From positions 10,664,290 through 10,728,289 of the forward strand of contig NC_039507.1 in NCBI RefSeq assembly GCF_003672135.1: a stretch of 64,000 nucleotides of DNA. Reading direction: 5' to 3'. The notes below the pieces were generated by a model. That model was not told the DNA's origin, did no database searches, and saw only the letters and a list, made by a program, of their open reading frames with translations. This document shows positions 59,653 to 64,000 of this stretch, in pieces. A program made the translations under genes and the position numbers. Each line of letters starts with the position of its first letter. Within the stretch, counting starts at the first letter, position 1. This DNA comes from Ooceraea biroi (lineage: Eukaryota > Arthropoda > Insecta > Hymenoptera > Formicidae).

Positions 59653-62600
59653 TGGAAGGATACTCTTTCAAGACGATTGCAAAAGGAGCGGCAGGACAAA
59701 AAGTACCCTTTTTTCAGCGAATTGGTCGATCCTTCCCGAACATATATATCAGGATGAATGGTCGATTCTATCGACACCTCAAATTTACTAATCCTGTCGG
59801 AAGCAATGGGGTTGACCCATCCATGCCCGCGTGATACTCGTATATTACTCCTTGCGAGCGTGTAAATTGGGCTCATGTCGCGTGGAAACGTGCGAGACCT
59901 ACTTTCAGACTACTATTCGACCGACCAATCGACCGGGATGTCAAATCTAAATGAATTTGAAAATAGCGTCAATCATTGCTGGGGAAAACACCGATGATGA
60001 TTTTGAGATGTTTTCGACTTTATCACCTTAGTCTGTTAAACACGGTTTTGTGATAAAGCCGCTTAAGAGACGCTTAATTTCGATTAACGAATTAGCTCTT
60101 TTTTTAATATATCTATAAATTGAGAAACGTCATGCATCATTTATAGCAAGACCTATTGAATTATCGGCATCCTCGATCGCAGGCAGAACGAACAGCTGGC
60201 TCGGTCGCGCGGCAAACATAGACCGATGGTAAGCCAACACGAATACTTTTGATTTACCAAAGGGAGGAGACTCATGGTCTGTGCAAAGTCCCGGCAGGTG
60301 CCCATGAATATGTATCGTACACGTAACTGGAACGGGATTACGGAGTTTCTGTACGGGTATAAATTAAGCCGTGAGATACCTTTGACCTCCATTAACTGAC
60401 TTTGACCAGGAGAAACAGAGAAAAACAGAGAGAAACAGAGAGAAACAGAGAGGAACGGACAAAAGGTAGAAGAGAGTGCGAGGGTGCGTGCATCGGCTAG
60501 CGTCCGTTTGTTTTTCATGTCAACGTGTCGAAAAGGAGTTTGGGCGTCCTGTTACAGGTACAAAGGAAACATGAATCGATCCACAAAATTACCAAACGGC
60601 CTATGCAAAAAACACGGAGCTTCGAAAAAATAACGCCATGCATGGAATGCGCGTTCTGTATATTTTTTTATGCTCTTTAATTATATAAAAAGGTCGTACG
60701 ATCGTGGTTACAGCGATAGTTATATTGGCAAAGTGATATTTATTACGAGAACGGGAACAAGTTAATTGAACTGTGTACAAGGGTTTAGTTGTAGAAAGTG
60801 GTATAAAAAATTGTCACGTCACGTTGCACAAAAAAAAGACTTTAGATATGGCGATGGAAAAGAAAGAATCGACATTTTCTCTCTTTCGGTATTTGGATAG
60901 TGTGTCGCATACACGCTATTTCGAGAGAAAGTTCAGCAAGTGCAAGCACTGATTATTGGTAAAAAGAAAAAGAAACTTTCCTTGTTTTTTTGTGTGTGTT
61001 AATTTACAAAACATATAGATAACAAAACAGGAAAGTAGAATAAGAGCCTATATGCGGAAAACACATTATGTAAAAACTTTTTCACTCATTATGATCGCGA
61101 TGCTACGTTATTTCTCAAGTATTGACCTTTTCTCCTGGAACACGTACATAAAAGGGGCTAAAAGAGGAGCGTCGGCGGGAAAATATCGGCTGCGCATCTC
61201 TCTTACGCGGTAAAATAGTAAAAATGTCTGGAAAGCTGCACGTGACCGCAATAAGAGCGATGGGACCGCCTACGCGACTAAGAGTACGATCAATTTGTAT
61301 TCCTCGGCGAAAGAAAACTCTACAGCTGTGGACTGTGAGAAAGATACGCGAGGAAGAAGATGTGCTTCCAACTCATTCGTTCATCGGCGAACAAAAGCTT
61401 CGACACGATTTCAATTTCGTTGCAAGACGATCTCATTAAGAACAATTACAGCTTTTTTTCGCTAATTTGCGCAATTTTTCGCATGCATTTACATTTCCCG
61501 TGCTGCTGTAAAATCCGCAATAACATTCTTACTGTTGAATGATTCGATCGAATCATTATACTCGTGATAACTTTAAGAATGTTGCTGCTGCGGTCAAAGG
61601 GACAACGTAGTAGTATCAAAGTGCGTCTTTCTGTCGATCGGATATTGCATCTGCATCGAAGGTTCCACGACGCAAATTCGTCGATTGAAATTCAATCGTT
61701 TCTCCACGCTCGTCAACTGCTTGCCGACCGAATGCAACGCGGGTCGATTGAACGGAAACGCTTGTGACAGTGGTCGCAAGACGACACTGGAACGGTAAAA
61801 GCGAGATGGAATGGGTCGTGACAAAAAGAAATTGGATTATCATAGCGAGCGACGAATAATTTCAAGTCTCTACGTTGTGCGTAACAACAGACGATCGATA
61901 CTTGTAAAGTGCAAAGTTCTACTGGCTAAATGTTGTTATCAACGCGTTAATATTTCCCGTAATTAGATCGAAAACGATAGACAGCTGCTTCTACTTGGAG
62001 CAAACAAAACTGTCTCTCTACATCGCGTTTTCTCACGTCGCCGGCGCGCAGCTTGTCGCAAAAGATAAATCGTTCGTTCGCGCGCGCAAAAACTTTCCGC
62101 CAGTTTCCCAAAGATCCGACCTAGATTCTGCCGGATCTGCAATATTAATGACACGATAGCGCAGCCGACTCTCTAGCTAATTTTAGCCTGTAATTATTCG
62201 CAAAATGTAGATTATCATAACAAGTTGAAGATTGAACACTACGATGATATCAAGCCCTTCTTTGATCCGTACATCAAGACAGCAATTACATAAAATGATG
62301 TCTGATCTGATTTTATACAGAAGCTATACTTTCGAGATAATCTTAGTAAATTATAGAAGGGGAGGGACAACTGCAAATGGTGAAGAAGGTTGAATTCAAG
62401 ACGACTTTTCACGCTTCAAAGATGATCGTTGTTCCGACTTGCGCGGAATATTTCAACAAAATCCCAGGAGCGAAAGCGTCCTACCCCCGCCATCCATAGT
62501 CGATCTTCCTCCTGTACCATGACCCACTTAATCCGCTCCAGATCAGCTTCCGCTGTGCCTCCAATCCCCGTCGCATTCCATCGACCATACCCTGTATTAT

Positions 62601-63660
62601 GCGGTTTATCGTCTTCGTTCATCCCATTAAATTGGGAAGTTGGAAGAAAAGCGCGTCTTATGTTATAAATATTATGTAGGTACATTAAAGACTGACGCGT
62701 GTCACGTGCTTTTTTTATTATTTTCGCGCAACATAATCTCCAATTGTCGAAAACAGCACGAAATGGAATTATACGAGATGCGTGTCGGATTGAAAATTTA
62801 AGAAGCAAAAACAATACGGAGAGACAACGGCGAGTAATGGGAGATTCGAAACGAGAGAGGTCGATCGAGATAGTTTGCGAAACGGACTTTATCCGAGACC
62901 GCAGCGAGAGGCGATCTTTCTACGAGAATTTTTGTCGTTAAACGAGAGCATCCGAACGGGTTACCTCATTTATTTCTCCGAATAGCCGTTGTTCTCGTAC
63001 GCGATCGAAATCGCGAGTTGACGCGGTTGAATGCATTGCGGTTGTAGCGCGGCAATCAATGGCGAAAGCAACAAAACCGCGCATCTCGCGAACCTATTCA
63101 GGTTTAATCAATAAAGCGTTGCGGTTAATAGGAAATCGACGTCCATTCATACCTACGACCGAACAAATAAAAATGATACATTAGTCACGTATATCAGTGG
63201 AAATCAGTTGATAACAATCTTTACTTTGAGCTTAGCGTAAAACAATAATAAAAAGCTGTCAAACATTTAAATGTATATTCTTTTATATCGATGGATTATA
63301 GCATTTTTTAAATCAGGATTTAAAAAAATTGCTAACTGAGAAAGCATTATAAAAAGGTATCATATACTAAGACAAATGCTTTTTACATTTTCAGAAGCAC
63401 TTTTCTTCTTCCCTGCTTCATCGTGAGTTGTGAGAACAAACATAATGTGACTTGTTCAACTCGTCGATCGTTCACACATAATGCAAATGCGATTTTTCCC
63501 TCCATTTTTTGAGATTTACGACATCCGAGTTAATTAATTCCTCGATTTGACGAGTCTTTAAAAACCAACCTGCGACTTTCTTCGTACCGAGAATTATACT
63601 TTTCCAGCCTAATAATTCTCACGGATATCGGCTTTCATAGGCTCGCACGTACATCCTCGA

Positions 63661-64000
63661 ATGAATCTAAACGATGGCCACGTAAAAAATCATCTAAATA
63701 AGAACGACGACGGAGTCGATGTAAGGAATGTGCATAATACATTAGCTTCGATAATCGAATCAGATTCTCTTGAGGATGTTGGATATAAATGCATATTGAC
63801 TGTCGGTCTCGTGCTTGTTCTTCAGATTCTTATTTCTGTTTTCTGTTTTCATTCCCTCTGCTTCTTTCTCTTTCATGCCCCTTTGATTTCCTTCGTTCTC
63901 CATATCCAGCATCAATTTCTGACTTTATGGTACAAATCTCTTCCTACTTCCTTTACTACACCGCCTTCGTTTCTTTCCCTCAAGGCGTGTATTCGAACGG
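63661..64000 (+). CDS. Open reading frame running off the window end, unrecognised
   Basis: An ATG at 63661 opens 113 codons with no stop before the window ends. The first 40 codons are polar (MNLNDGHVKNHLNKNDDG). The rest is hydrophobic, but mostly because the DNA is pyrimidine-rich (TTC/CTT codons). A donor-like GTAAGG occurs at 63721. Chance is the likelier explanation. Confidence 0.15.
   Translation, partial: MNLNDGHVKNHLNKNDDGVDVRNVHNTLASIIESDSLEDVGYKCILTVGLVLVLQILISVFCFHSLCFFLFHAPLISFVLHIQHQFLTLWYKSLPTSFTTPPSFLSLKACIRT

Larger units (their letters stand above)
54709..64000. other. Probable large syntaxin 1A intron (or 5' region)
   Basis: No N-terminal syntaxin exon found on the minus strand. 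It contains an 8-bp inverted repeat (CCTCACGT/ACGTGAGG) at 55714-55740 and a GAGAAACA repeat at about 60411-60451. Small unassigned ORFs at 59495-59652 (-), 62416-62622 (-) and 63661-64000 (+) are treated separately or rejected. Confidence 0.4.

Noticed and set aside
62416..62814. 132-codon minus-strand ORF whose second half looks coding-like
   Set aside because: No ATG until 62622, no family match, and an ORF on the opposite strand is equally open; not enough to call.
1..64000. tRNA, rRNA, CRISPR and operon features
   Set aside because: None seen; the sequence is insect nuclear DNA. I could not do a systematic search for tRNA or microRNA hairpins by eye.

Overview
The window is AT-rich animal nuclear DNA with short phase-consistent introns, GT-AG splice sites, AATAAA signals and many microsatellites. 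The gene content (orcokinin A and B, a PTTH/Trunk-family hormone, an invertebrate-type syntaxin 1A) places it in an insect, most likely a hymenopteran such as an ant. That lineage call is an inference; no taxon-specific marker was tested. All exon models were built by eye from splice sites and reading-frame phase, without transcripts.

Layout. (1) 0.5-9.6 kb is a compact housekeeping block: a PRMT6-like arginine methyltransferase (+), an ITFG1/TIP-like FG-GAP membrane protein (+), CDK5 (-, convergent with ITFG1), and a small coiled-coil gene (+) that may be an SKA2-like kinetochore subunit. (2) 10.7-20.2 kb is the orcokinin neuropeptide gene (-). A shared signal-peptide exon and a shared second exon join either to two orcokinin-A exons or to one terminal orcokinin-B exon with nine copies of a 12-residue repeat. 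(3) 23.4-26.5 kb is a four-exon PTTH/Trunk-family hormone gene (+), head-to-head with orcokinin across about 3 kb. Its last exon seems to carry a 2-bp contraction in a TG run that removes the last conserved cysteine and the C-terminal tail. (4) 26.5-33.2 kb is mostly gene-poor, with one candidate small secreted protein and a decayed non-LTR reverse transcriptase fragment. (5) 33.3-34.9 kb is a seven-exon TP53I13-like secreted protein (+). (6) 34.9-43.3 kb holds no gene I can support. (7) 43.3-54.7 kb is the 3' two thirds of syntaxin 1A (-). It has two same-length, same-phase alternative exons for the C-terminal half of the SNARE helix and three alternative terminal exons for the transmembrane anchor, so up to six C-termini. 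The N-terminal syntaxin exons are not visible and probably lie beyond 64 kb. (8) 54.7-64.0 kb is then probably a large syntaxin intron, with a few unassigned small ORFs.

The strongest candidate for something unusual is the combinatorial syntaxin 1A 3' end: the alternative SNARE exon keeps nearly every hydrophobic layer residue while replacing most surface residues and adding two cysteines. Next is the apparently truncated PTTH. Several genes here serve neurosecretion (orcokinin, PTTH, CDK5, syntaxin 1A), but nothing in the sequence shows that they are co-regulated.
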